Assembly (NCBI GenBank): GCA_910578715.1
Contig: CAJTRL010000004.1
Span: 52,598 to 116,597, forward strand
DNA length: 64,000 nucleotides
DNA from: an uncultured Lachnospiraceae bacterium
GTDB lineage: Bacteria > Bacillota > Clostridia > Lachnospirales > Lachnospiraceae
Reading direction: 5' to 3'
The number at the start of each line of letters is the position of its first letter. The stretch's first letter is position 1. Of this stretch, positions 44,677 to 52,334 are shown piece by piece. Made by a program: the position numbers and the translations under genes. The notes under the pieces are model-generated. The model saw nothing but the letters and a program-made list of their open reading frames with translations, had not been told where the DNA came from and did no database searches.

Positions 44677-46110
44677 TCACTCGCTTTTCTTTCGACCTTT
44701 ATCCATAAATAAAACCGCCGCAATTACCGGATATAAAAATGTCTGCAATCCCACCGTACAGAAAATGAAAAAATTCTGTATCGCATCGTTCTGTACCGGA
44801 ATTTTTGCCGCCGAGGGCGCCGCATAGCCAAGCTGCGTCAGTCCCAAGTTCAAAATACACATAGCCAGCCCGGTCGTTATCGTAAATACAATATTATAAA
44901 CCGACGAGGAAAAACCGTCACACCGTATGCCTGTTACCGCTTCCACATCGTCCAGCGCGTCTCCTAACATGGCCGACACCATAAACGTTGACGGAATCAG
45001 GCCGACGGACTTGACCGCCTGCCCAATCAGCACCACAACCAGATTTCCCGGATTCAGAAAGCAGACTGCGGTTCCCGCCGCCGCCAGAAGGAAACCGCCC
45101 GCCATCGCATTCTGCCGTCCCAGCTTCCGGCATATCGGTCTGCACAAGAACAGCCCTAATCCCAGCGGCGCATTGCCGACCGCATAAAAAAGCGCCTGTG
45201 TATATCCATCATTATAACTCCCCAATACCCAGTTGCAATAATAAAATGTCCCGAAAGAAGCCAGAAGTCCTGATAAATGGCTCAGCACAAGATAAATCAT
45301 CAGCACCTTCCATCTGCGGCTTTTCAGACATAGGCCAAACTGCTCCTTCATGGTTTTATTGCGGACTGCGGTTTCCGGAATTTCCGCAACATCGGCGGCC
45401 CACCGTTCCCCGCTCCGGCTCTCCTCCGTAACCCGCTCCCGCGTGTAAAAATATTCCAGGAGAACACAGGGAAACATCGCCGCCGCCAGACATGCCATCA
45501 ACATAATCCAGTTCCGGCGCTCGATACCGATAGCCGGGATGACAAAAGTCGGAAACATGACCGCAACTAACATCCCCGACATCATTCCCTGCATATTGGT
45601 CAGAACGGACAGCCGTCCCCGCTGTTCCTGATTTCTCGTGGATAACGGGACCAGCAACGTATGGCATGTATTATAGGCCGTATACGCAACCGAATAAAAC
45701 AAATTGTAACTGATAAAAATCCAGAGAAGCATCAGTCCCCTGTTTCCGGACGGAAAGAAAAACAGCAGAATAAAACTGACCGCCAAAAGCGGCGCGGAAA
45801 ATAGAATCCAGGGCCTTGCAATTCCCTGACGGGAATAAAATCTGTCCACAATAACACCCATCAACAGAAAAGTCAGCGCATCCAGGATTTTCACCACAAT
45901 CGGAAACGCCGTCAGAAACCAGCCGTTCCAGACATTCCCCAGCTGAACCACGTCCGTATAATATACATTCAGATAATTATTCAGAACGCTGTTTAAAAAA
46001 ACAACGCTCACCGGCCCCAGAAAATAGCCGAGGAACCGCTCTTTTCTCCCGATATTCTCCTGTGTAATCCGGGAATCAAATAATTTTGCATCCAAAATAT
46101 CGCGTTTCAT
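44677..46110 (-). CDS. GPH-family sugar:cation symporter, second paralogue
   Basis: 477 aa from the ATG at 46110 (GGAGG five bases upstream), consistent with the promoter at 46135-46163. About 12 spans; motifs ILDALTFLLMGVIVDRFY, GIARPWILFSAP, FYTRERVTEE and GIRCDGFSSS. Similar to the symporter at 39581-41347 but without the long charged tail. Cargo unknown. Confidence 0.92.
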   Translation of the reverse strand: MKRDILDAKLFDSRITQENIGRKERFLGYFLGPVSVVFLNSVLNNYLNVYYTDVVQLGNVWNGWFLTAFPIVVKILDALTFLLMGVIVDRFYSRQGIARPWILFSAPLLAVSFILLFFFPSGNRGLMLLWIFISYNLFYSVAYTAYNTCHTLLVPLSTRNQEQRGRLSVLTNMQGMMSGMLVAVMFPTFVIPAIGIERRNWIMLMACLAAAMFPCVLLEYFYTRERVTEESRSGERWAADVAEIPETAVRNKTMKEQFGLCLKSRRWKVLMIYLVLSHLSGLLASFGTFYYCNWVLGSYNDGYTQALFYAVGNAPLGLGLFLCRPICRKLGRQNAMAGGFLLAAAGTAVCFLNPGNLVVVLIGQAVKSVGLIPSTFMVSAMLGDALDDVEAVTGIRCDGFSSSVYNIVFTITTGLAMCILNLGLTQLGYAAPSAAKIPVQNDAIQNFFIFCTVGLQTFLYPVIAAVLFMDKGRKKSE

Positions 46111-46134
46111 ACTATCCTCCATGCCTTTTTTAAT

Positions 46135-46163
46135 ATTGTATAAAATGCCGTTTTCTACGACAA
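46135..46163 (-). promoter_or_regulatory. Promoter of the GPH-TetR-AraC operon
   Basis: TTGTCG (46158-46163), 17-base spacer, TACAAT (46135-46140) on the minus strand; start near 46128, leaving an 18-base leader. Confidence 0.7.
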
Positions 46164-46387
46164 GCAACAATATTGCAATTAATGTCGCATTAATAGAATG
46201 CCCAGGCTATTTTTCCTGCTATTCAATGGAAATATCAATATAAATATGATATTCTACCAGTATTACAATTCACGAACCGGAAATGCTATTGCGCGATACC
46301 TCGGATGGAACAAGACCGGAAATTTAAAACTCGAAAGAATTGACGCTGTCTGAACGGTATTTTAACACATAACGAAAGGGTACAGAA

Positions 46388-46939
46388 ATGCAATATATCA
46401 CTCACTACGAGTCGCCCATCGGCGGCATTCTCCTGGCCGCCGATGAAACAGGACTGACCGGGCTGTGGTTTGACGGGCAAAAATACTTTGCGGGCCGTCT
46501 TGACCATGCTCATCTTAATCAAGATGAGCATGAAGAAAAAAACACGCCTGTTCTCGAACAGGCGAAAGAATGGCTGACAATTTATTTTTCAGGCAGAGAG
46601 CCATTAGTTTATCCTCCGATTCATATGACCGGCACTCCTTTTCAGCTTTCCGTCTGGAAAATTCTGCAAAAGATACCCTACGGGCAAACGGTCACTTATG
46701 GGGAAATCGCAAAAGAAATCGCAAAGCAGAAAGGACTTCCCCGAATGTCCGCACAGGCAGTAGGCGGTGCGGTAGGACACAATAAAATTTCCATTATCGT
46801 TCCCTGTCACAGAGTCGTCGGCACAAACGGCAGTCTGACGGGATATGCCGGCGGAATCGAAAAGAAAGTAAAGCTGCTGACTTTGGAAAAGGCGGATATG
46901 AGCACCTTTTTTATCCCAACGAAAGGAACTGCATTGTGA
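46388..46939 (+). CDS. ogt: Methylated-DNA--[protein]-cysteine S-methyltransferase
   Basis: 183 aa. The C-terminal HTH-containing domain carries the methyl-acceptor Cys in IVPCHRVVG and the preceding GTPFQLSVWKILQKIPYGQTVTYGEIA. It repairs O6-alkylguanine by suicide transfer. Convergent with the nitroreductase gene (20-base gap). Symbol ogt is by family; adaptive Ada domains are absent. Confidence 0.95.
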   Translation: MQYITHYESPIGGILLAADETGLTGLWFDGQKYFAGRLDHAHLNQDEHEEKNTPVLEQAKEWLTIYFSGREPLVYPPIHMTGTPFQLSVWKILQKIPYGQTVTYGEIAKEIAKQKGLPRMSAQAVGGAVGHNKISIIVPCHRVVGTNGSLTGYAGGIEKKVKLLTLEKADMSTFFIPTKGTAL

Positions 46940-46959
46940 TGGCATGCCCCTATAAACGC

Positions 46960-47523
46960 TCAGACATAAATAACCTCGGAATAATGTCGTCCTGGGCGCT
47001 TCGGATATTCCCCGTCGCAATACCCTATCGTAATGAATGCCTGAGGAACAAATTCTTCCGGGATTCCAATTTCATTCTGAAGCCGTTTTCCTTTCTCTGT
47101 TGCGAGGGAATTCAGAACTTCCCCGACAATACAGGTCGATACGCCTTGTTCAAAAGCCGCAAGGGTAATATTCTGTGCCATAATATACGCATCCGCGGAA
47201 GAAAAATAAAAGTCTTTCGGCCCAAACAGCGCCACAACTGTCCAGGCATTATGAAAAGCGCTTTCCGACGCAGCTATCTCTTCTTCTGAGGGCAGTGTGG
47301 TAATCCCTTTATTAAAATTCCGGATAATTACCATATGGGCTTTTCCAATATAATCAATAACGGCACGATTCGTTATCACAACAACTTTCGTAGAATTACG
47401 GTTACCCGCATTGGGACAATAGTCCACCACATCGAGTATTTTTTCAATCATTTCCTTCGACACCGGCGAATCCGTAAACTTTCTGACAGACCTTCTGCCT
47501 TTCACAGCATCTAATAATTCCAT
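46960..47523 (-). CDS. Nitroreductase-family flavoprotein of the ACGX peptide locus
   Basis: 187 aa from the ATG at 47523 (AAGGAAGG six bases upstream). FMN-binding RRSVRKFTDSPVS at the start, AGNRNSTKVVVI, and a C-terminal GYCDGEYPKRPGRH segment. It uses NAD(P)H to reduce small substrates; in RiPP loci relatives act as oxidases or dehydrogenases on peptides. Last gene after the precursor, radical SAM and flavin/ferredoxin genes, so it may join peptide maturation or supply reducing power. Function inferred only from context. Confidence 0.88.
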   Translation of the reverse strand: MELLDAVKGRRSVRKFTDSPVSKEMIEKILDVVDYCPNAGNRNSTKVVVITNRAVIDYIGKAHMVIIRNFNKGITTLPSEEEIAASESAFHNAWTVVALFGPKDFYFSSADAYIMAQNITLAAFEQGVSTCIVGEVLNSLATEKGKRLQNEIGIPEEFVPQAFITIGYCDGEYPKRPGRHYSEVIYV

Positions 47524-47594
47524 AATGAACCTTCCTTTCTTTTTGTATTCATTCCGACCGTATTTCCGATACCATACTGCTAAAACCGTACTCG

Positions 47595-48212
47595 TCAATA
47601 CCTTTCTATGGCTTTTACCGGACAATTCTCATAACAATTGCCGCAATGTAAACAATTGTTCTGACGTATACGAAAAGGCTTCGGCGTTCCCTCGTCCACA
47701 GCTTTCTGCGGACAGACCCTGACACACTTCCCACAGCCGATACAGGCATCGGTAATCCGATATCCTTTCGGTTTCAGAACCGCATCTCCTACGGCGAAAT
47801 ATTCTCTTGTAATTGGCCGGGTGGACAGACAGAAATACTCAATTGCATAATCTTTAATGACGAATATCGTATCGATGTTCTTGCTTTCACCCGGATATAC
47901 ATTTTCCAGATACGGCTGTTCCTGATACAGAATATCTCTCCATTTAATCTGCTCTTCCTCCGGCACTTCCAAAGCTGTCCCTGATACGCGAATTGTTTCT
48001 TTATATCTGGTATAACCCGCTATCTGCACTCTGCCGTCGGCATAGAGCTGTCTTGCAAAAGATTTTCCTCTTGCCGTCAGAAAATAAATGTCCGTTCCCT
48101 CATAGTGGATTGCACTGATATTCCTGATTTGCGGAGCGCCGTCTTCATCAACCGTGGCAAAATTCAGCACGCCCACATATCCCAGCTTTTCTATACAGGT
48201 TTTAATATCCAT
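47595..48212 (-). CDS. Pyridoxamine-oxidase-like flavin domain fused to 2[4Fe-4S] ferredoxin
   Basis: 205 aa. Residues 1-135 are a PNPOx-like split-barrel (GVLNFATVDEDGAPQIRNISAI). Residues 150-203 hold two CxxCxxCxxxCP clusters (CIGCGKCVRVCP and CLHCGNCYENCP). The arrangement suggests transfer from a flavin to low-potential iron-sulphur clusters. Downstream of a radical SAM enzyme, it could supply the electron needed to cleave S-adenosylmethionine. It starts 108 bases after the radical SAM gene. Confidence 0.9.
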   Translation of the reverse strand: MDIKTCIEKLGYVGVLNFATVDEDGAPQIRNISAIHYEGTDIYFLTARGKSFARQLYADGRVQIAGYTRYKETIRVSGTALEVPEEEQIKWRDILYQEQPYLENVYPGESKNIDTIFVIKDYAIEYFCLSTRPITREYFAVGDAVLKPKGYRITDACIGCGKCVRVCPQKAVDEGTPKPFRIRQNNCLHCGNCYENCPVKAIERY

Positions 48213-48319
48213 CCCAATACCTATGCCTTTCTCTTATCTATTATCCATGTCGCTCCTGGTCCAATGTCCATGCCTTTTTTCTAATCTAAAAACTACGCCT
48301 TTCTCCCGGCCCATGCACA

Positions 48320-49384
48320 TTAATTTGTCAGTTTCAGCTCGATAAGGCCGCTTTCCTCCGTCGCCCAGCACTGAGGGTCGTCCGCATAAAAATCCCCGTA
48401 AGTTCCCTTTGCCACGGCCGGACATCCTCTGCACCATGCCAGCAGCTTACACCTTGAACATTTGCTGAATTTCTCGTACTCGCGGTATTTTTCCATACCC
48501 GTAAGCCATACATCTGCGATACGGTCTTCAAAAACATTTCCAACCCTGCTGTCCGCTACTCTGCGGCAGGCGTAGATTTCACCGGAAGGAAGAATGGTCA
48601 GATGACAGTTTCCGCAGTTGCAGCCGCCATAAATCATTCCTTCTTTTGCATTCTCCGGGATCTTGAATTTTCCGGTTTCATACTCATAGAGCGTCCACAG
48701 ATGGTCCTTTTTATTAAAGTATGTCTGACACCCCTCTGACTCGTATTCCCTGAACTTTTTATCACATACGGCAAGCAGCTCCCTGTATTCCTGTGCCGTC
48801 ATATCAGCATCCAGTTCCCCGCCGCTGGGCACATATCTGGAAAATGCAAAAACATTCGCTCCGGCCGCAACCGCCGCATCGATGATTCCCGGAACCTCCA
48901 TACGATTCTCCTTAGAAACAGTAGTCATAATGACGCTGCGGATTCCCGCTTTATTAATACATGCGATTTTCTCAAGCGTACAATCGTAAGAGCCGGGCTT
49001 TCTGAACCAGTCATGCGTCTGGCGGAGTCCGTCCAGGGAAAGCTGGTACTTCTCACAGCCATACCATTTCAGTTCCCGGCACACCTGTTCATTCAAATGA
49101 AACGGATTTCCAAGTATTGTAAATTTGATATCATACCTGTGAATGAGTTTCAGTAATTTCCAAAAATCCGGATGCAGAATCGGGTCCCCTCCGGTAATGT
49201 AGAAATAAGGTGTTCTCCCGTATACCTCGCAAAAATCCAGACAGTTATAGAATGTATCTTTTATTTGTTTCCACGTCATGGATAACAGGCAGTCGTGTTT
49301 TCCCGCCGAATAGATATAGCAATGCTTACACCGCTGGTCGCATTCATCCGTAATATGCCATTGAAATGAAAAATAAGGCTTCAT
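48320..49384 (-). CDS. Radical SAM/SPASM peptide-modifying enzyme, ACGX system
   Basis: 354 aa. The radical SAM cluster is CDQRCKHC (C15, C19, C22), with the SAM-binding TGGDP near residue 67. The C-terminal SPASM region holds many Cys (CNCGNC, CRR, CSRC, CRGC, CWA) for two auxiliary 4Fe-4S clusters. No RRE-like leader-binding domain precedes it. SPASM enzymes make thioether or C-C crosslinks in ribosomal peptides. The gene follows a small repetitive Ala-Cys-Gly peptide; this pairing matches the bioinformatically named ACGX system. AAAGGAG precedes the ATG. Confidence 0.93.
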   Translation of the reverse strand: MKPYFSFQWHITDECDQRCKHCYIYSAGKHDCLLSMTWKQIKDTFYNCLDFCEVYGRTPYFYITGGDPILHPDFWKLLKLIHRYDIKFTILGNPFHLNEQVCRELKWYGCEKYQLSLDGLRQTHDWFRKPGSYDCTLEKIACINKAGIRSVIMTTVSKENRMEVPGIIDAAVAAGANVFAFSRYVPSGGELDADMTAQEYRELLAVCDKKFREYESEGCQTYFNKKDHLWTLYEYETGKFKIPENAKEGMIYGGCNCGNCHLTILPSGEIYACRRVADSRVGNVFEDRIADVWLTGMEKYREYEKFSKCSRCKLLAWCRGCPAVAKGTYGDFYADDPQCWATEESGLIELKLTN

Positions 49385-49420
49385 GCCCGTTCTCTCCTTT
49401 GATTTTCTGTCTCGTTTTTA

Positions 49421-49466
49421 TCCTTCTTTCAGAAGGAGTCCTCCGAAAATCATTACCGGAGGACTC
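49421..49466 (-). promoter_or_regulatory. Two overlapping hairpins between precursor and radical SAM genes
   Basis: Hairpin A: GAGTCCTCCG (49436-49445) with 49457-49466, perfect, 11-base loop. Hairpin B: TCCTTCT (49421-49427) with AGAAGGA (49431-49437), 3-base loop. They share bases 49436-49437 and cannot both form completely. No strong U-run follows on the minus strand. Probably attenuates transcription or stabilises the precursor mRNA so that peptide exceeds enzyme. Confidence 0.65.
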
Positions 49467-49476
49467 GCCTCACTTC

Positions 49477-49728
49477 CTATTTGTCGCCCGAGCCGCATGC
49501 TGACGGCTTCTCTTCCGGCTTATCCCCCGCGCCGCACGCTGTGCCACATGCTGACGGCTTTTCTTCCGGCTTATCCCCGGCGCCGCACGCTGTGCCGCAT
49601 GCTGACGGCTTCTCTTCCGGCTTATTGCCAGCCCCACAGGCTGAACCGCATGCCGATGGTTTGTCACCTGCTCCGCAGGCGCTTCCCGTTATATTTCCGT
49701 TCCATCCCGCTATGTTTGATAATGCCAT
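49477..49728 (-). CDS. ACGX-repeat peptide, RiPP precursor candidate
   Basis: 83 aa. A 16-residue N-terminal part (MALSNIAGWNGNITGS) is followed by eight Ala-Cys-Gly motifs. Cys are at 18, 27, 31, 44, 48, 61, 65 and 78, and three 17-residue units have the plan PSACGxACGAGxKPEEK. The repeat pairs Cys residues four apart, each pair 17 apart. AGGAGG lies nine bases before the ATG, a strong site. A perfect -10 lies at 49790-49795. The peptide has no signal sequence. It is the first gene ahead of a radical SAM/SPASM enzyme, flavin/ferredoxin fusion and nitroreductase, so it is the likely substrate. Product and activity unknown. Confidence 0.9.
   Translation of the reverse strand: MALSNIAGWNGNITGSACGAGDKPSACGSACGAGNKPEEKPSACGTACGAGDKPEEKPSACGTACGAGDKPEEKPSACGSGDK
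49490..49675 (-). repeat. 51-bp tandem repeats within the ACGX peptide gene
   Basis: Three near-identical 51-bp units encode the 17-residue ACG blocks, with partial units at both ends. Unit length is divisible by three, so copy number can vary without loss of frame. Confidence 0.85.
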
Positions 49729-49789
49729 TTCTCCATACCTCCTTCATGTAGATTGGTTTCAGCCGGCCCAATTGCCTTCTGTGTTTTTT

Positions 49790-49795
49790 ATTATA
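49790..49795 (-). promoter_or_regulatory. -10 element of the ACGX peptide promoter
   Basis: TATAAT on the minus strand; TTGTGG at 49812-49817 could be the -35 with a 16-base spacer. Leader would be about 55 bases. Confidence 0.55.
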
Positions 49796-49830
49796 CCGAC
49801 TGCAAAATCTCCCACAAGTACGCACTTTTG

Positions 49831-49846
49831 AGTAACCCAGGTTACT
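49831..49846. promoter_or_regulatory. Perfect 7+2+7 dyad upstream of the ACGX promoter
   Basis: AGTAACC-CA-GGTTACT, followed four bases later by a further GGTAAC half-site. It lies just upstream of the -35 of the peptide operon, so it may bind an activator or repressor such as the divergent HxlR protein. Confidence 0.55.
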
Positions 49847-49970
49847 TTCCGGTAACGATTGGACAACTTCGGGGGTTCCGGCTCGTCAGTCAGAGAAATT
49901 TTTTTAAAACGGCTTATTTCATACTGCTTTTTGAGTGTTTTTGAACTTTCCGAATACTTTTTGTACAATA

Positions 49971-49999
49971 TTGACATGTATAATATGCAGCATTATAAT
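49971..49999 (+). promoter_or_regulatory. Consensus promoter of the HxlR gene
   Basis: TTGACA (49971-49976), 17-base spacer, TATAAT (49994-49999): perfect match. The leader of about 108 bases contains two dyads: GTAGTGTTA/TAATGCTAC (50001-50029, 7 of 9 paired) and TACATTA/TAATGTA (50027-50046), possible autoregulatory sites. Confidence 0.85.
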
Positions 50000-50113
50000 T
50001 GTAGTGTTACATTCTATTTATAATGCTACATTACATTTATAATGTATGTTTTATTCAATGTATTGCATAATATTTAAGAGTACATCACTTATTAAAAAGG
50101 AGATTCTATACTT

Positions 50114-50440
50114 ATGAGAAGAAAAGAAGACTTACCGGACTGTGCCGTAGCTACCACCGTCAGCATGATTGGAAATAAATGGAAACTGCTCATTATAAGA
50201 AACCTGATATCCCGTTCCTGGCGGTTCAATGAGCTTCAGCGGGATTTAACAGGTATCAGCCAGAAAGTCCTTACCGAAAGCCTGCGCTCTATGGAAGCGG
50301 ACGGTATTATTACAAGAACCGTCTATGCCGAGGTTCCCCCCAGAGTTGAATATGCTCTGAGCGAACTCGGGGAGTCCCTGTGCCCTGTTATTGAAGAAAT
50401 GAAAAAGTGGGGCCTCATGTACAAAGAACTGGCTGAATAA
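50114..50440 (+). CDS. HxlR-family transcriptional regulator
   Basis: 108 aa winged-helix protein: IGNKWKLLIIRNLISRSWRFNELQRDLTGISQKVLTESLR, then the wing RTVYAEVPPRVEYALSELG. A single Cys in LPDCAVATTV lies where HxlR/YodB/HypR relatives carry a redox- or electrophile-sensing Cys. Divergent from the ACGX operon and preceded by dyads, it is the best candidate regulator of that operon. Confidence 0.93.
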   Translation: MRRKEDLPDCAVATTVSMIGNKWKLLIIRNLISRSWRFNELQRDLTGISQKVLTESLRSMEADGIITRTVYAEVPPRVEYALSELGESLCPVIEEMKKWGLMYKELAE

Positions 50441-50497
50441 AAGTTTTCTCCGCACTTTGAAGTTGCGCAATCCGTAAAATGTGCACAGTTTGCTTGG

Positions 50498-50526
50498 TTG
50501 CCGTCTGTCAGGGAAAATACTATACT
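50498..50526 (+). promoter_or_regulatory. Promoter of the XRE regulator gene
   Basis: TTGCCG (50498-50503), 17-base spacer, TATACT (50521-50526); start near 50533. It rules out the earlier in-frame starts. Confidence 0.7.
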
Positions 50527-50569
50527 GATAATGCGACGCGACGCAAGAAAACAAAAAAGGAGAATTTTT

Positions 50570-51238
50570 ATGAGCTTTGGAAAAAATTTGCAGTTTTTAA
50601 GACATCTGAAAGGCAATATGACACAGGAAGATTTAGCCGAAAAACTAAATATCAGCCGTCAGACTGTATCAAAATGGGAGCTGGATGCGGCACAGCCTGA
50701 AATGGACAAGGCGATTGCGCTTTGCAGTCTTTTCAATTGCTCACTGGATAACTTGTTTCGCGATGATATGGTCGCTTGTGGCGAAACGTACACCAATCTG
50801 CGCGTGGAAACTGTCCCCGCTTTCCGCTATATAAAACATGCTGTTATAAGCTCCAATCCGGAGGGGGACGCTATCGACAGAATATTTCACATTGCCCGCA
50901 GCTGCGGCGTGGAGAATCCCCGCGTCATTGGCTGGGATTTCCCCAATGTATCACAGGAGCAGATTAATGTTTTCAATATGCATGGATATGAAGCGGCATG
51001 GATACTGCCTGACGGGATGGTTCCTCCTGACATGGAAATACACGAACAGGCGGAACACAAATATGCGGCAATACACATTGAAACGCCCTTTGAAAACCCG
51101 TTTGTGACCATACCCAACGCCTACAAAACGCTTTTGGAATATATGCGCGTAAACGGTATGGAGCACACGGAAAAAGATGTTATCCCCTGCTTTGAGACCG
51201 ACGGGGAGAATATGGATATTTATATTGCCTGTAAATAG
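50570..51238 (+). CDS. XRE-type HTH regulator with GyrI-like effector domain
   Basis: 222 aa. Residues 1-60 are a Cro/C1-type HTH (MTQEDLAEKLNISRQTVSKWELDAAQPEMDKAIALCSLF). Residues 70-222 resemble the GyrI/AraC-effector small-molecule-binding domain (ETVPAFRYIKHAV, PGDxW-like segments, MDIYIACK). AAAGGAG precedes the ATG at 50570. Probably a drug- or metabolite-responsive regulator. Transcribed alone. Confidence 0.88.
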   Translation: MSFGKNLQFLRHLKGNMTQEDLAEKLNISRQTVSKWELDAAQPEMDKAIALCSLFNCSLDNLFRDDMVACGETYTNLRVETVPAFRYIKHAVISSNPEGDAIDRIFHIARSCGVENPRVIGWDFPNVSQEQINVFNMHGYEAAWILPDGMVPPDMEIHEQAEHKYAAIHIETPFENPFVTIPNAYKTLLEYMRVNGMEHTEKDVIPCFETDGENMDIYIACK

Positions 51239-51257
51239 AAGATAATTTTAAAACATG

Positions 51258-51293
51258 CTGCCGGACAATGGATTTCACTGCATTGTCCGGCAG
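51258..51293 (+). terminator. Stem-loop after the XRE gene
   Basis: Perfect 13-bp arms CTGCCGGACAATG (51258-51270) and 51281-51293 with a ten-base loop. The following T content is modest, so terminator strength is uncertain. Confidence 0.7.
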
Positions 51294-51417
51294 TATTCTA
51301 ATCATCTGCCAGACAGAATTGCCGTCTTATAAATTACGCGGGTCCGTCCATTTTTAAAATAATTGTGAGTTGGCAAAAATCCTGATATAATGAATGTAAT
51401 GCACATCCGGGGCAGAA

Positions 51418-51621
51418 ATGACGAAATACTGTGGAGAAAATGCAGAACGCTTTTCTATGATAAACGACTGGCTGACGACTACTTTTCATACGGAGCAAAA
51501 AGTGGTTTTCCCTTATGGAAATAAATATCCTTGCGGCGATGGCGGCTGGATACATTATCGGGTTATCTGCCAGGAACATTATGAAGATATTAAGAAACTG
51601 TTAGCGGTAAAAGGGCTATGA
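51418..51621 (+). pseudogene. Small DUF3788-like fragment, probably internally deleted
   Basis: 67 aa. The first half (YCGENAERFSMINDWL, VVFPYGNKY) resembles the N-terminal part of DUF3788-type small proteins, and the second half (PCGDGGWIHYRV, EDIKKLLAVKGL) resembles their C-terminus. The middle seems to be missing. No strong ribosome site. Likely a remnant; family assignment is from pattern memory and tentative. The rest of 51294-51690 shows no other gene. Confidence 0.4.
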
Positions 51622-51690
51622 TAATTAACCCTGCAAACGCGATAACTTCTATTTTATCGGTACTTATGGCGAGGATACGCTGACAGCCGC

Positions 51691-52188
51691 CTAATTAATA
51701 CCTGTAATTCCAAGCGTTCCATCCACGGATTTGAAAATAATATTGGGTGTCGCATCTCCCATAATAACTCCCGCCATCGTTTCTTCCAATGCCGTAATAT
51801 CCGTGTCCGCAATTACGGCACATCTTTCTTCTGTAAAAATAACATCCTCACCGAGCGCCATAAAAGCCTCTTTATTTTCAACGACTTCACCGTTTACCGC
51901 AAGGGGATAACTACATAAACCGGCAAGCGCTTCCATATCCTTATTTGCTGCCGCCGTCTGAATCTTTTCCGCGAAAGCCGCTACCTCCCCGTTATCACTT
52001 TTTTCTTCCAAATCCTCAAAATTATTGTTTTTCTCTTCCGTTTCCGCTTCTGTCTGACCACTTTCCGCCTGTGCTTCATTCGCGGTATCGTTCTCCGGCG
52101 GCGTTACAATTTCTACTTCCTGTTTACCGCATGCCGTACAGCTGAGAATCAGTATTCCTGCCGCCAAAAGAATATTCCATTTTTTCAT
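51691..52188 (-). CDS. Small lipoprotein of unknown function
   Basis: 165 aa from the ATG at 52188 (GGGAGGAAAG upstream). Signal peptide with lipobox LSCTAC gives a lipidated Cys. An acidic Glu/Asn/Thr-rich tether of about 50 residues follows, then a domain of about 95 residues (AAFAEKIQTAAANKDMEALAGLCSYPLAVNGEVV) resembling small extracellular SnoaL/NTF2-like folds. Exported and membrane-anchored. Own promoter. Role unknown. Confidence 0.85.
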   Translation of the reverse strand: MKKWNILLAAGILILSCTACGKQEVEIVTPPENDTANEAQAESGQTEAETEEKNNNFEDLEEKSDNGEVAAFAEKIQTAAANKDMEALAGLCSYPLAVNGEVVENKEAFMALGEDVIFTEERCAVIADTDITALEETMAGVIMGDATPNIIFKSVDGTLGITGIN

Positions 52189-52241
52189 AAACTTTCCTCC
52201 CATATCTCGTCCGAATTGTCATGTTCTTTTATGCAAACCTC

Positions 52242-52270
52242 ATTATACTTTAGCGGTATTGAGAGGTCAA
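52242..52270 (-). promoter_or_regulatory. Promoter of the small lipoprotein gene
   Basis: TTGACC (52265-52270), 17-base spacer, TATAAT (52242-52247) on the minus strand. Confidence 0.8.
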
Positions 52271-52334
52271 TTCACAATTCTTCGCATAGGGAGGCCGATT
52301 ATTCGCAGAGGAGAAATGAAAAAGTATACTGCCT

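Noticed and set aside
49490..49675. CRISPR-like repeat array
   Set aside because: The 51-bp units are directly contiguous, have no unique spacers, and encode a peptide with a ribosome site; no cas genes are present.
49481..49831. Plus-strand Pro/His/Ala-rich repeat frame opposite the ACGX peptide
   Set aside because: The minus-strand frame has the strong ribosome site, promoter and radical SAM partner; the plus frame has none.
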